Assembly (NCBI GenBank): GCA_050084985.1
Contig: JBITNC010000001.1
Coordinates: 159,836,001 to 159,900,000 of the forward strand
Direction of reading: 5' to 3'
DNA length: 64,000 nt
Source: Nageia nagi
Lineage: Eukaryota > Pinophyta
Of this stretch, positions 11,751-23,573 are shown one piece after another. Each line of letters begins with the position of its first letter. Within the stretch, counting starts at the first letter, position 1. Both the position numbers and the translations under genes were made by a program. The notes beneath the pieces were generated by a model. The model did no database searches, was not told the DNA's origin, and saw only the letters and a program-made list of their open reading frames with translations.

Positions 11751-12199
11751 CTCCCCCTTAATGCAATATTGGGATAGAGGGAGTAAGAGAGAAGAAGAAG
11801 AGAAAGTAAAAGAGTTCTCCTCCAAACAGATACAACAGAGATGAGAACTTTTTACATATTTGTGAAGTAAGAAAGATCTAGTTTGAGATTCATTACTTTA
11901 CCAAATACAATCATTAACCACAACCGATTTCAATGTACATGAAGTAGTCATCCAACTGAAAGTCATGAAGAGTCTCCAAGAGCCTACATACCTGAGGTAA
12001 GTAACCTATAAGTCATAAGCAACTCAAATAACAAGATCAATTAGATGCATCATATTCATATCAACAAGGATAGATGAATCACACAAATGCCATCATGAAC
12101 TGATCAATGGTGCACTATAAGTCATCATGAAGATGCCATGCCAAAAACTCAGTCATCTGCTTTATATAAAACATGTGTTAATTATCATTACAAAATAGA

Positions 12200-12400
12200 G
12201 CAAGCACATACGAATTCCTCACATATGGATAACTGAACAGTGCCAAAAGACACAAGAGTTCCTCACATATGGATAATTGAATAGTGCTAGATTGATAAAA
12301 AAATAGAGTATGCACATACGAGTTCCTCACATATGGATAACTGAACAGTGCCAAAAGACACATAAGAGTTCCTCTCACATGGATAACTGAACAGTGCAAG
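12200..12400. repeat. Short tandem repeats downstream of copia pol
   Basis: A motif of about 30 bp (gttcctcacatatggataac plus ctgaacagtgc) occurs four times, starting near 12213, 12258, 12322 and 12368. The spacings are 45, 64 and 46 bp, which makes a higher-order pair of about 110 bp. It lies between the pol stop and the 3' LTR. Confidence 0.85.
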
Positions 12401-12536
12401 ATTGGTCAATTTGTACAACAAGCTCATCACGTAGAGCGAATTTACCACGAAGGTGTACAATAAAATCAACACTATACAGTACAAAATTCTCCTAGGTGTG
12501 AAGTTGTCATCACAAACATGAATTCAACACAAGAAT

Positions 12537-15500
12537 TCAAACTTCACTACCTCTTGAGGGTAACTTCACCAACCCGATAGCATCCTTGAGCTTACAGAAC
12601 TGAGCTTCCGGGAGGGGCTTCGTGAACAAATCAACGGAGTTCAAGAACTCCAGGTGTATGATGCCATCAAGAACCTTCTTTCTAATAAAATGGGTATGAA
12701 TTTCCACATGTTTTGTTCTCTGATTAAACATTGGATTCTTCACCAAAGAAATAGCCGATTGATTGTCTGAAGAGATCAAAGATGAGCCACCTTGCTCATA
12801 CCCAATTTCTTTTAGAAGATGCCTTAGCCAAATCGCTTCCTGAGCTGCAATAGACATGGCATGATATTCGGTTTCTATGGTGGAAAGAGAAACAGTAGGT
12901 TGCTTCTTGGAAGCCCAAGAGATAGCACCTAAACCAATGCTAAACATATACGCAGAGGTTGACTTCCTATCATCTTTATCTCCCCCATAATCAGAATCTG
13001 AGAATCCACAGAGAACAAACGAGGGCAACTTGGAATACTTGAGAGCAAAATCCTTAGTCCCTGCAACATACCTCAAGATTTGCTTAACAGCATTGAAATG
13101 CTCAACATATGGTTTTTGCATGAATTGTGCCATCAGATTCACTGCAAAGGAAATATCAGGCCTGAATATAGTCAAATACAAAATACTACCAATTAATTGC
13201 TTGTAAGCTGTAGCATCAGCTAACTGAGAGTTGGAGCTTAGAGAAACAGTGATTCCAGGAGAGACTGGAATTGCAGCATATCTACACTCCATTCCAAACT
13301 TCTGCAAGATGTTTAATATATGCGTAGATTGATTGAAGTACAATCCTTCTATTAATACACTTGCATTCCAAAATAGTGGTGCAAGAAACCAAGATCAATC
13401 ATTTCAAACATTGCCTTAAGTTTGGATATGCACTCTTGAATGATTTCATCATTGTTCCCAGTAATCAAAAGATCATCCACATAAAGGAGAATCAAGACCA
13501 CGTCTTTTCCTTGATTGAGCACATATAGATCGGAGTCAGAAAAACACTTGGAGAATCCAATGTCTGCAAGGTACCCTGAAATCTTTCTATACCAGGCTCG
13601 AGGTGCTTGCTTAAGTCCATACAAAAACTTCTTTAGCTTGCACACAAAGGACTATTTGCCTTCCACAATAAACCCTTCTGGTTGATTCATGAAGATTTCC
13701 ACATCCAATTCACCATTGAGAAATGCGCTCTTAACATCAAATTGAAAAACTTTCCATCAAGTTGAAAAACTTTCCATCCTTGAGTTGCAGAAAAAGCAAG
13801 GATAACTCTCATAGTAGGCATCTTTGCCACGGGAGCAAAGGTTTTCTTATAATCCACATCGTATTTCCGAGAAAAACCTTTAGCTACTAATCTTGCCTTG
13901 TATTTCTCAATATTTCCAACCGAATTGAACTTGACCTTGTAGATCCACTTATTGCCAATCATATTCTTATCATTAGGATAAAGAACCAAGTCCCAAGTTT
14001 TATTTTTTATAAGCGCCCCGTACTCGAATTTCATGGCTTCCATCTAGCACTCGTGCTTAGAAGCTTCTTTGAAAGTTAAGGGCTCATGTTTGTTGTCAAT
14101 CTTGGCAATTAAGGATTCGTTCAAGGTCATGCTCCTTGTTACCCTTTGTGTTAGAGAATTTTGTTCCTGAGGTGATTGTCTACATCAATATCCAACCAGC
14201 TAAGAGCAACTGAAGATTCCTCTGAATCATCAACATCCTCGTTAGAAGCAGATTCTTCAGGAAGTTCATTGAACTTTACATCCCTTAAAACAAATACTGC
14301 TTTATAAGTTGAAGAGAAGAGCCTGTAGCCTCTATGCTAACTATCATAACCCATAAAGATGCATTTTTCAGCTCTTTTGTCTGACTTCTTCCTTTTCTGG
14401 GAAACAATGTAGGAGAATGCTTCACAACCAAACACCCTAAAGTGAAAAATGATAGGTTTTCTTCCTGACCATGCTTCAAAAGGAGTTTTACTCTGAACGG
14501 CTTTTGTAGGACACCCATTCAAGGTGTAAATAGCAGTGCTCACAACTTCACCCCACAAGAATTTAGGAAGATTACCTAACATGCATCTAGCCATCTCCAT
14601 AATTGTTCTATTTTTCTTTTCGGCAACACCGTTTTGCTGAGGAGTGTAAGGAATCGTAAACTGCCTCTTGATTCCATACTTAGCACAATAGTCATTGAAC
14701 TCATTGCTGTTATATTCTCCCCAATTATCTGATCTCAACATCTTGATTTTAAGATTAGTCTAATTTTCAACAAAGACCTTAAAAAAAAACTTTCAAAGGT
14801 TTGATCCTTGTGCTCAAGTAGATACCCAAAGGTCATCCTACTAAAGTCATCAATGAAGGTCAAGACGTAAGATGCTCCTCCAAGCGACTTAGTCTGAAAC
14901 GGACCCATAAAATCTGAATGCACAAGTTGAAGAGGTTGAGATGCTCTTGTTGCCTTATTTTTTTCAAACTTTTGTTTATGCATCTTACCAAGAATGCACT
15001 TCTCGCATAGACCAACTGAAGAAGAAATTGAAGGCAAACCTTCCACAAGTTCTTGGTCTTTCGTGATTTGAATACTCTTGTGGTTAAGGTGCCCTAAACA
15101 ATGGTGCCAAAGATTGCCTTTAGAACACACTAGAAAAAAGACATATCTTTGATAGAACTTGATCCATAATGTAGAGGTTATCTTTCACTGATCCTTTAAC
15201 CAAAGTGGCAAGTCCTTTCTTAATGCACCAGAATTGAGAGTCAAACTCAAAAGAGTACCCTTTTCTAGCAACTTGGATCACGGAGAGAAGGTTAATCCTT
15301 AACTTAGGAACATAGAGAACATTTTCAAGAACCTTTTCGTGAATTAGCACACTCTTAATTCCTTGGACTTCAAAGGTAAGAGTTATCACCTATCACAACC
15401 GCATCCTTATTACACTTGTGAAAGTTCTTAAACTTTTCTTTTTCAAAGCATAGGTGATTAGTGTAACCATAGTCAACAATCCATTTAGATGAAAAAGTAT

Positions 15501-15997
15501 GAGACATGGAGTAGAGTGCCGCAACAAAACCAGCATGAGTATTTTTCTTTCCTTTGTAGTTCTTTACATTTCCATTGCCTTTGTACTTTTTCTCTCTTTT
15601 TCTTTTTGTAACAATCAACTTTTTTGTGACCTTGAATGCTATAATAGTTGCAATTGCCATCAAACTTTTCCTTAGGATAAAGAGTGTTTGCTTTGCCTTT
15701 TCCATCTCTTTGCTTGAAGTGATTGTTGTTGCCGTTGTTCCTGCTACTGTGGTTGTTTTTGTTGTTCCTATTGCTGTTGTAGCCACTGCCTATTTTCTCA
15801 AACCTTTTGGAAGAAGAAAGGTAAGATTTCTTTTGATGGTTGAACTTCTTCTTGAAAAGAGTTTTGGTTGCTCCAAGAGCAACGTTATTCTCCTTAGGAG
15901 AAGAAATCAACCTTTTATTGTTAAGGGTTTTCTCATGCTTTAATAGGTGCCTTGAAATGTTCTCAAAGGATATGAATTCTTCATGACTCTGGGGCAT
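12537..15997 (-). pseudogene. gag-pol: Ty1/copia gag-pol remnant
   Basis: A nearly full-length copia polyprotein in at least seven broken frames. Running leftward it has a gag tail with an imperfect zinc knuckle (CNYYSIQGHKKVDC, second Cys lost; 15997-15485), a protease with WIVDYGYTNHLC where DSG is expected, and a GAG-pre-integrase motif (LWHHCLGHLNHKS). Integrase follows (CEKCILGK, HSDFMGPF, FIDDFSR, RSDNWGEYNS, QQNGVAEKKNRT), with the D,D,E residues visible. RT has LLYVDDLLITGN (13645-13352), and RNase H has SDYGGDKDDRKST, ETEYHA and KHVEIHTHFIRKK, ending at 12537. The broken protease and frames show it is dead. The 5' end of gag and the 5' LTR are missing near 16000. Confidence 0.92.
13738..13780 (-). 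repeat. About 20-bp tandem duplication in copia pol
   Basis: A unit of about 20 bp beginning ttgaaaaactttccat is repeated back to back within the RT part. It is a small slippage event that adds to the decay of the frame. Confidence 0.85.
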
Positions 15998-16020
15998 GCT
16001 CGTGCATCTTTCATCATCTG

Positions 16021-16140
16021 GCTGTTATGGGTCTCCATACTGGCCGTGAGTTGATCATGCCTAGGCAATGTTGCTCATTGCCATTGCAAAAATTGTGTCC
16101 CAAAATGCTACATCTTGGGGTGTGTCGTGCGGGCACAACA
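16021..16140 (-). repeat. Palindromic LTR terminus, copy A (truncated)
   Basis: The minus strand starts at 16140 with TGTTGTGCCCGCACGAC and carries three consecutive palindromes: 16124-16139, 16099-16119, and 16064-16082 (GGCAAT, 7 bases, ATTGCC). The same terminus occurs at 27833, 42260 and 62702. Only about 120 bp is preserved before the copia gag remnant begins near 16000. Confidence 0.75.
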
Positions 16141-16143
16141 AGC

Positions 16144-17744
16144 TCCAAATTTACAAGGAGGCGGAAAGCTACCTCTTCATATCTCCACAATGCCTTTGTA
16201 GTAGGACAACTCAAGCTCTAAGTAAAAATAAGTTCGTTAAATAAAATGTATTTTATTTTAATGAATTGTTCAATAATAATAAAAAAATCAAAATCTTATT
16301 TCTTTTTCTTTTTCAGATTTATCATGGGAGGATTAGGGTGTGGTAAGACACTAAATCTTAAAAAGTTGTTAATTAGGATTTTATGCCAACCATGTAGTGT
16401 TATGGGTGTGAGCAAAATTGGAGCAGATTTGCACATATCCACTCAAAGAAGTATGACAAGATCACCTAGAAGTGCTTGAATGAATTGGTATTCGATATTG
16501 TTATGGGTGTGAGCAAAATTACTCTATTGTGTTATTAACTTATTTGATATGTAATATTGAGAGATGGCTAAAACTGAACTTTTCATATGTGAAAATATGT
16601 ATATTTTGCAAGCTCTTTTTTATTGAGTTTTTCCTGAGTCAACAAGCTTGCCAAGTCTAAGTCTGACTACTATGGTCCCCCATTGTAAACTAAATATCAA
16701 ATTTGAATACATCCTATCCTTTTTAAGCACAAAACAGGGGAGAGGAGTGACTAAGTAGGCACCTTACCTCACCCATAGTCAAGATGAGACTGAGTCAACT
16801 CAGCCCACCAATATATAGGAACAATAATATGTCAGCTCTATGCTCATGGTATGTATCTTGTCTCATCGATCTTGAACATTATATTTGCCTTTACATCTTG
16901 TTTTTCTGATGAAAAACATTGCACCGATTTTTTACATATACATACTCAAATAGAAATGAAATGAAAATTTGTTAACGTCCATAGGTGACCAAAAGCAGTC
17001 AATGGGACTAGCTTGTACAAAAAATAGTGTAGTAGCTAGCAAAGCCCCTAAAGGGTCCACCCTAGGTCTAAAGTACAAATAGTATAAAGCAAAAAGACTA
17101 AACATAATGGGGGTCAAAAACCCTAATGATGATGGAAATATAACATAGGGAAATCAATACAAGACATTTTTGGGCCTCTCTAGGAGAGTTGCATGCTAGC
17201 TTGAAAGGGGCATAGCACCAAGTAGGTTCCATGTTGGCACCCAAAAATTCATTTGGGAGTAGAATAACTTGCAGCCATGTTACAATACCTTTTCTTTGGA
17301 TGTCCCTTGAGATATATATTGTAGAGGCACCACACATCAAAATGTTCTTAAAATGCAAGTGCAAATATGAATGAGAAAGATGCTGAACATTCAACTTTCA
17401 TTATTTTTAAATCCTACTGATGATAGTAAACTGTTCGAAACAATCAATCCTGTTTCCTCGATTACCAGCTCAACTATTGGTTCCTCAACCCTAATTGCTG
17501 ATGACATAGAACCTTACAGATAATACATGATCAATCCCTTCACAGCACGAATTGGTCTCTAGTGGATGTTAATATACTTTCTTTCTTTATCTTTATCAAT
17601 GCATCACTATTTAATTTTAGAGAAACAAGTTCCTTAAAATGTTGGTTAACCAGATTTTACAAAGTTTCAAGATTGTAGTCATATAATTCACATATCTAGG
17701 GCACAACATGTTCTAAACCTTGATTTTTGAATAGAAAGACCCAC
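16144..17744. other. Presumed SS3 intron sequence
   Basis: AT-rich sequence without a recognisable gene or repeat. It would be the intron following the exon at 17745-17856, whose phase-1 end needs a further downstream exon. None was seen here or further left. Confidence 0.5.
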
Positions 17745-17856
17745 CTCCAGTTTTACGAACCACAGGAATTGCTCCATAACGCATTGCTGTCAACTGGGTT
17801 AATCCACATGGCTCAAAGATAGATGGTACAAGAATAAAATCAGCACCTGCATATAT
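17745..17856 (-). CDS. SS3: Starch synthase III exon ([12 protein letters not shown] motif)
   Basis: A 112-nt minus-strand exon read from 17856 to 17745. It encodes [18 protein letters not shown], then TQLTAMRYG, and ends VVRKTGG with the last Gly codon split (phase 1). This is the GT5 C-terminal Rossmann region that binds ADP-glucose, including the conserved EPCGLTQ and KTGG motifs. The acceptor is GTAG before 17856 and the donor is GTGGGT after 17745. It follows the exon at 17984-18115 after a 127-bp intron. SS3 elongates glucan chains in plastid starch. The next exon, expected to start with the rest of KTGGL, is not in view. Confidence 0.95.
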
Positions 17857-17983
17857 CTACAATGAATCCAAGATAAGATATGCTTCTCATAAGGGACAAT
17901 TCTTCAAATAATAAAATTGAACAAAAAAGGGAGGCAAGATACTATTTATGGATCCAAACATTGAAAAAGTACAAATATCTCAC

Positions 17984-18115
17984 CAAATGTGAAAGAGGTT
18001 CATTATAGGTCAAGCAAAGTCGTGCCATGTCACCATTCGTATTATGTAGATGATTTGCTAAATTATTGAAGTCATTTTGTATGCGTGGATCTGGAGCTGA
18101 ACCAAGTAAAATTAT
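17984..18115 (-). CDS. SS3: Starch synthase III exon (LLGSAPDPR motif)
   Basis: A 132-nt phase-0 exon of 44 codons on the minus strand. It encodes IILLGSAPDPRIQNDFNNLA, then LANHLH and ARLCLTYNEPLSHL. GSAPDPRIQ(N/S)DF is typical of class III starch synthases; class IV enzymes usually differ here. The acceptor is TGCAG before 18115 and the donor is GTGAGA after 17984. The frame joins cleanly to both neighbouring exons, and I see no damage. Confidence 0.95.
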
Positions 18116-18339
18116 CTGCAACGATATGTCTCATAATCATAAGGTCATGTAAGCTTGTAGAAGAGTAAAATGAAACAAAAACAATCTAAGATTTGTTTAA
18201 GTGTTGATGACTAATGATTGGCATGCTCTGATTCTAGTCTGTTCTTTCATGGTTTTATACCCACAAGAAACATTGCTTCTACAGTCTTTTCCTAGTTACA
18301 GAATTAAAATGAATAAGTAAAGATGCATATATGGATTAC

Positions 18340-18522
18340 CTGGCCACTGCGATCAAGTGTACGCGAAATGGCATGTTTGATAAGATGGACACCCTTTTGG
18401 GCAGTCAACCGGGTTATAATTCCTACAAGAGGTCGATCAACTTGCTTCAAACCTAATCTGCGCTGTAGTTCCTCTTTTGCAGCTCTCTTGCCTTCTACCA
18501 CATTTTCTTTAGTGTAGGCTAT
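18340..18522 (-). CDS. SS3: Starch synthase III exon (GIITRLTAQKG motif)
   Basis: A 183-nt phase-0 exon of 61 codons on the minus strand. It encodes IAYTKENVVEGKRAAKEEL, QRRLGLKQVD, LVGIITRLTAQKGVHLIKHA and ISRTLDRSGQ. The motif GIITRLTAQKG(I/V)HLIKHA is the class III signature that separates it from granule-bound and class I, II and IV enzymes. The acceptor is TTTCAG before 18522 and the donor is GTAATC after 18340. The intron to the next exon downstream is 224 bp. Confidence 0.96.
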
Positions 18523-21500
18523 CTGAAAGAGCAGAAAAACATTTTCTCTACCATGTTATTATTGACATGCCACTATGATGTTTCTAAGTGTTCACCATTT
18601 CAATTTAATTGAGTCATACAAATTTTCAATTCATTCAATCTACAAAAAACTCTGCAGTATCCTATGTCTAACTTTCAATGACTGCAAAGCAAAAAATAAA
18701 TTTCTGAAAATGGCTTAGATCCAAACGTTATAAGTTTGACATATCTGAAGAAAACTGATGTGTTCCCAAATAATGCAAAACGGTTTAGAACTGATAATTT
18801 GCATAATTTTGGTTCTATAGTAAACTAAGAGTGAACCTGCGGGAAAAGAATGAAACAAAGAGTCTCTGTCCACGGGAAGTAAAAAACAATTCATCAAAAA
18901 GCAAAATGTAAGAAATATCCAAACAAAGAAGTATGTCCTACAACATACTATGTAAGCAAGAATTGATCTGTACAATTTAATACTCATCAAAAATTTAGAC
19001 TGTGTTTCATGCAGATGTGTCCTTACCTCCTTTCACACCCTTGGGGACACATCCCCATTGGGAAGGAGATGGCGTACAAAAGCCCCCTTGCAAAGGGCTG
19101 GTTGGAGAATGTTCCCAATTCCCACTATGCCCCTCCTCTACTTACACGAACACAATGGGAATGCCTAGAAATCCCTCATGTACATGAAAAAGAACCAAAA
19201 AGAAACGACCTCCAACTAACTACGAATCTCAAACTTGTTTTGAATGGCATTTTCTTTGTTCTTTTATTGTGTTATAATATTTTGAATCTTGATACTCTTA
19301 TGTGAGGTACCTTCAAATTTAAGTTTGAACTTGAACATCTCAAGCACCTTCAGTCTAGTCAATTTTAGTGTCTCCCATGGTTAACATTGGTGTTTCAAAC
19401 ACCTACAAGCAAAGTCTGATGGGTCACCAATTAAAATGTCAATTTATTAATAATATCATGTAAGGTATATGCTACAGTGCATAATAGTGTACAATATATG
19501 ATGTAATATCTCTAAAATCTCGAGTTTATAGAGTAAATTTTTAATCATTCATACCATTTCACTTTTTCTACCAATATTTATAAAATATTAAAAACAAATT
19601 AATAATCACCTCATTTGTAAATTTTTATATAGTCTGTATTTTCAATTTCTTAATTACCAGTCTACCCTGCCATCCCCTTTCTGTTAAGAATTGGGGTTGT
19701 ATTTTGAACATTCATTTTCACATCAATATTCCCTTCTCCCCTAACCCTTCCCCAAAAAGGGACTTAGGGGAACATAAGATAGAAATATTTTTCAGAGTGT
19801 AGTTTAATTCTTATCCCACTGATTCCAGTATTTTTTAGGTTACCTTTGTGATTATTATTACGGTACTTTTGATATGCATAGGAAGTTGTAATGGATGTGT
19901 AAGTTTAACATCCTGTTTAATTTATTTGATTTTTCCTATATTTGAAGTGTACAAATGACTGAAAGACTCGGTTGAGGCCAGATATGTGTCTTTTCTTGTC
20001 AAAATACTGAAATTTTCAATTAAGATTGCCAATGAACAAAATTTGTCAATGCGCATTATGTAAAATGTACAAAAGAGATTAAAAATAGTGCAAACACATT
20101 TTGTGAAAGAAAAAACATGGACTAGATCAGAAAATCAAATGAAACAAAATGAGAGGGGGTCTAGAAATGCCAAGAGAGGGAAGTAAAGGAGATAGAACGG
20201 AACATCAAATATCCAAATAGGAAAGTGTGTAAAATAAACAAAGAAGCCCCAACGAGAAAGCTGAACCAAAGGAGCCCTCCATTGTGGAATCCCAACATGC
20301 AAGACTGAGTTAGTGAAGATTGATGAGATTCAAACTGCTGCCTCAATGGAAGTCTTTGGCTCTGCAGTGCCTGACAGATTTCATGGATAGGTGTCTTCTA
20401 AAAACAATACCACTCACTTACACTTTCATAAAACAGTATATCAGAAAGAACTCAATGCATAAACATCAGAATTTATACACAACATAGAGCATCAATAGCT
20501 GTCTTCTATTTACTCAAAACAATAAAAAAAAGCTCCGCACATAAGCCAACAAACAACAGTTAGAAAAAAGAGAATACATAACATATAGGCCATCAAACAA
20601 CTACAAATGAAAATTACTTTTGGTTTCAAGAATTATTGTTCTATTAGACTGCTCAGAATTAATTCCTTTTAATAAATTGAACCCTCTGCCATCTGGTTCT
20701 GAACTGAAAGGAGCATAGTTTAGAAGTGAGAAATCAGATTGACACTTGTGCCAGATAGAATAGGAATAAGAGAGGACATGAAATTTGTCTGCAACCTCAT
20801 TCATCAGCATCACCATTCCAACAATTTTGCTATCATAGCTTGGCCATGCAGCTTCATTCCACTGTTTCCATTTATGGGTTGAAAGTAGTTCACTAATCTT
20901 GAGATGTTTAATTTAGAAATCTACCTTTAAGAAGATCCTATCAAGAATAACCTACAAATAACTATATCAATACTATTCTACTAGGCATAAGTATTTTTTC
21001 AGATACAATATTCAACTCTTTGATATTTTCTATACTGAACATGATGATTCAAGTTATTGGCATGGTATGTAGGTGTAGTACGAACTTTTGATGTCCAGGT
21101 AACATCCACACGCATCACATATGGTGTTTCCATACCATCTAATATTCTTTCCGTCTCAGAGGCCTCAGAACGCCTATGTTTCAATATTGAAACAAAATAT
21201 TCACTCGTATATTATATGTAAAAAGTCCAAATTATCAACCATTGTTTGGTAACTATTGTGCTTCTACAATTTTATCAAAGCATTTTCTTCACAATTTCCA
21301 TTGACATACTTTGATAGTCTGTAGACATTATTAAAAACTTCTTTCTTCCTTTTTTCTATACTGAGTTGCATGATAGAATAGGGATCACAAAAACAGACGT
21401 AGATAATATTGCTTCAAAGTTCAGAAATGTCTAGGCTGAATGGATATTACAATAGTTTAACAAATATATAACTTATTAAATAAATGCCAATAGATGCACA

Positions 21501-21597
21501 TAACCATATAACATTTGAATATGGCATAGTCCTACAGTATGCCATGTCCATCATCTTCCTAGTTATAATTGCAAAGTTTCAATAGCAAAGAACTCAC
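18523..21597. other. SS3 intron of about 3.1 kb
   Basis: This joins the exons at 21598-21726 and 18340-18522 in phase 0. It is mostly AT-rich with no identified element. A minus-strand open stretch near 20890-20601 (including WKQWNEAAWPSYDSK) looks protein-like, but I do not recognise it. It is more likely inserted debris than an exon, because the flanking exons already join in frame. Confidence 0.8.
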
Positions 21598-21726
21598 AGG
21601 AATAAAAGGATCATTGAAAGGATCCCAAATATCAGGATCTATGCCATTTAAAATCCCATGGAACTTATAACGGTGTGGAGCAATAGCCGGATTTCCTGAG
21701 ACCTCTTGTGCATACGTATACGAAAC
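21598..21726 (-). CDS. SS3: Starch synthase III exon (GILNGIDPDIWDP motif)
   Basis: A 129-nt phase-0 exon of 43 codons on the minus strand. It encodes VSYTYAQEVSGNPAIAPHRY, KFHGILNGIDPDIWDPFND and PFIP. The block (F/L)HGI(L/I)NGIDPDIWDP is conserved in GT5 starch synthases. The acceptor is TTTGCAG before 21726 and the donor is GTGAGT after 21598. It joins in frame to IAYTKENVVEGK downstream and to HKATT upstream, across an intron of about 21.5 kb. Confidence 0.96.
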
Positions 21727-22473
21727 CTGCAAATGAACTTATATGTTATGTTGACAGAATGAGAACCGCTAATTTGTAGAATAGTAACAAAAAAACACAA
21801 AATTTGCGCAATTTCCAATATACATTGATTCATTAAAAAGTAAGAAATCTATATGTGAATCATAAGTTATGAGGTGCTCTATTTCCTTGCGTATATTTCT
21901 GGAGATACACCATGTGACTCTGCTGTGTTGTACATGGATGCTGCAACTTCCTTGTGTTATAAAGTAATAGTGTGTGCATTTCTTTCAAGAAAGAAAAAAA
22001 AAATCTGCAAGAGAGTGATCTCGACTGCCGAACAAACTCTTATCAAACAAAACAAACCTTAAGAATTCTGGCCTTACTCTAAGAGAATATGGAGAATCCC
22101 AATGGGGTCAATAACTATACTCCTGTACATCCAAAGGAGTAATATTTGACTACACAACAGTGAATCTCACTCTTTAAATGCTGAAGGTACTTTTTCTAAG
22201 CACAAAATAATTTTAAAGCATGATCAAAACAAGGGAAAATATTTGCAGACAATACAATTTTTGAGAATTGTATACTCCCATTTTAATGAAATTACAATTG
22301 TCCTTTAAATATGCAGTGGAATAATTTGTAATAGATGTAAAGAAGACCCAAAAAGCAGTAAATAACATTAACTCATCAACGATTATGATTAACCATGTAA
22401 AAGTTAAGGTTGCATATTGCATCAGATTTGTATGAAGTGAATTTCATAATGAAAAGGAAGTTGTGTGACAATT

Positions 22474-23087
22474 TGTTAAAATGTTAACCTTTATTTGGTG
22501 TTTAGTGAGAGTATTATACTATTATTTGATTTTGTATTTATTTTATTAAATTGTAAGGGAATATTCTAAAAGAATCCTTACAACTATGTTATCCTCTTAT
22601 GAGTCATTTGTAAATCCTCCTATGAGAAATCTAAAGTGACCTTATATGTCACATGCATGCATTATTCTCTAATGCAAGATGGTACTATTAGAGATTGGAA
22701 TTACTCATGTAACTCCCCTTCTCACCTCTATAAGTAGAGGTGCTCCTCCTTCATCCTATACAATGAAGGATGGCATAGACTCATAGAGTAGAGTTATCAT
22801 GTTAGTTTGTGTAGTGATTAGGTTGAACTAGTGTAGTTATTGCATCTATCTACTACTCTTTATCATTGCCATCTTCATTAATATATGTTTTTTTTTTCCT
22901 TACCCCGTACCCCCACTTGAAAACTTTGTTGGTGGAGAATGATTTTTATTTTAGTGCCTCCTAACCTACTCGTCACTTGGATGCTCTTCCTGTGGTGTTG
23001 AATTACATCACACTTTCATTAATGGTATTATTCCTCAATTTTATCCATGAGATTAATATTTATTTTTTATGATCCATATTTCTAACA
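22474..23087 (+). mobile_element. Solo LTR with TSD CAATT
   Basis: A 614-bp element from TGTTA to TAACA, flanked by CAATT on both sides (22469-22473 and 23088-23092). A TATA box (TCTATAAG, 22727-22734) lies within a palindrome, giving the plus orientation. No internal domain remains. The TGTTA...TAACA ends suggest Ty1/copia, but this cannot be proven without coding sequence. Confidence 0.9.
22727..22734 (+). promoter_or_regulatory. TATA box inside a palindrome
   Basis: The TATA element is embedded in CACCTCTA-TAAG-TAGAGGTG (22723-22742), a perfect 8-bp inverted repeat with a 4-base loop. It lies about 250 bp into the solo LTR, a normal place for a U3 promoter. Confidence 0.6.
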
Positions 23088-23374
23088 CAATTTACAAAAG
23101 TAGGACTAATCAATAGATTGAATCCTCAACAAGGAAACCAAATAATCATTAAACATAGTAATTGAAATAAACAGGACTTTACACTGAAATATGCTTCATA
23201 TAACGTAGAAGAATCTTGGTAAATAATGAGATCAGTCACTTTCACAAACACAAATCAAGGAAAAAGGATTCCAAAAGATCAATTTTCCAGCCAGAATATA
23301 TCAGAACAATCTTAAGACCTGGTCCTATGACTCTAAAATGGATGTTCCATTTTTAGCCATTTACTCTTTAGAGT

Positions 23375-23573
23375 TAGTTATGGCCCAAGGTTAGATTCTT
23401 CATTTGGATTGTTCTTCTCACCAAAGTTCTTACAGGGAAGCAGCTTATGAAGAGAGGCTTTCATGATACTTTTAGATGTGAAATGTGTTTGAAAAGTGAA
23501 GAAAATCTTCACCTTTTCTTATATTGTTCTATTGCCCAAAAACTTTGGAAGATGTTGCCTCCCTTCTTGGTCT
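23375..23573 (+). pseudogene. LINE reverse transcriptase C-terminal (zf-RVT) fragment
   Basis: The plus strand reads WPKVRFFIWIVLLTKVLTGK, then KRGFHDTFRCEMC, then ENLHLFLYCSIAQKLWK. This matches the zinc-binding reverse-transcriptase tail (zf-RVT) common in plant non-LTR retrotransposons, with the C..C...H...C pattern in place. Only about 200 bp survives, with no RT core nearby. Confidence 0.8.

Noticed and set aside
12537-15997. An active copia element
   Set aside because: Protease DSG is changed, the zinc knuckle is broken, there are several frameshifts, and the 5' LTR is missing.
16310-16350. P-loop-like phrase GGLGCGKT in a short plus-strand frame (16246-16479)
   Set aside because: No kinase-2, GLPL or other NB-ARC motifs follow, and the frame is short and isolated.
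20601-20890. An extra SS3 exon inside the 18523-21597 intron
   Set aside because: The exons on both sides already join in frame at a site consistent with the protein family, and the sequence does not resemble starch synthase.
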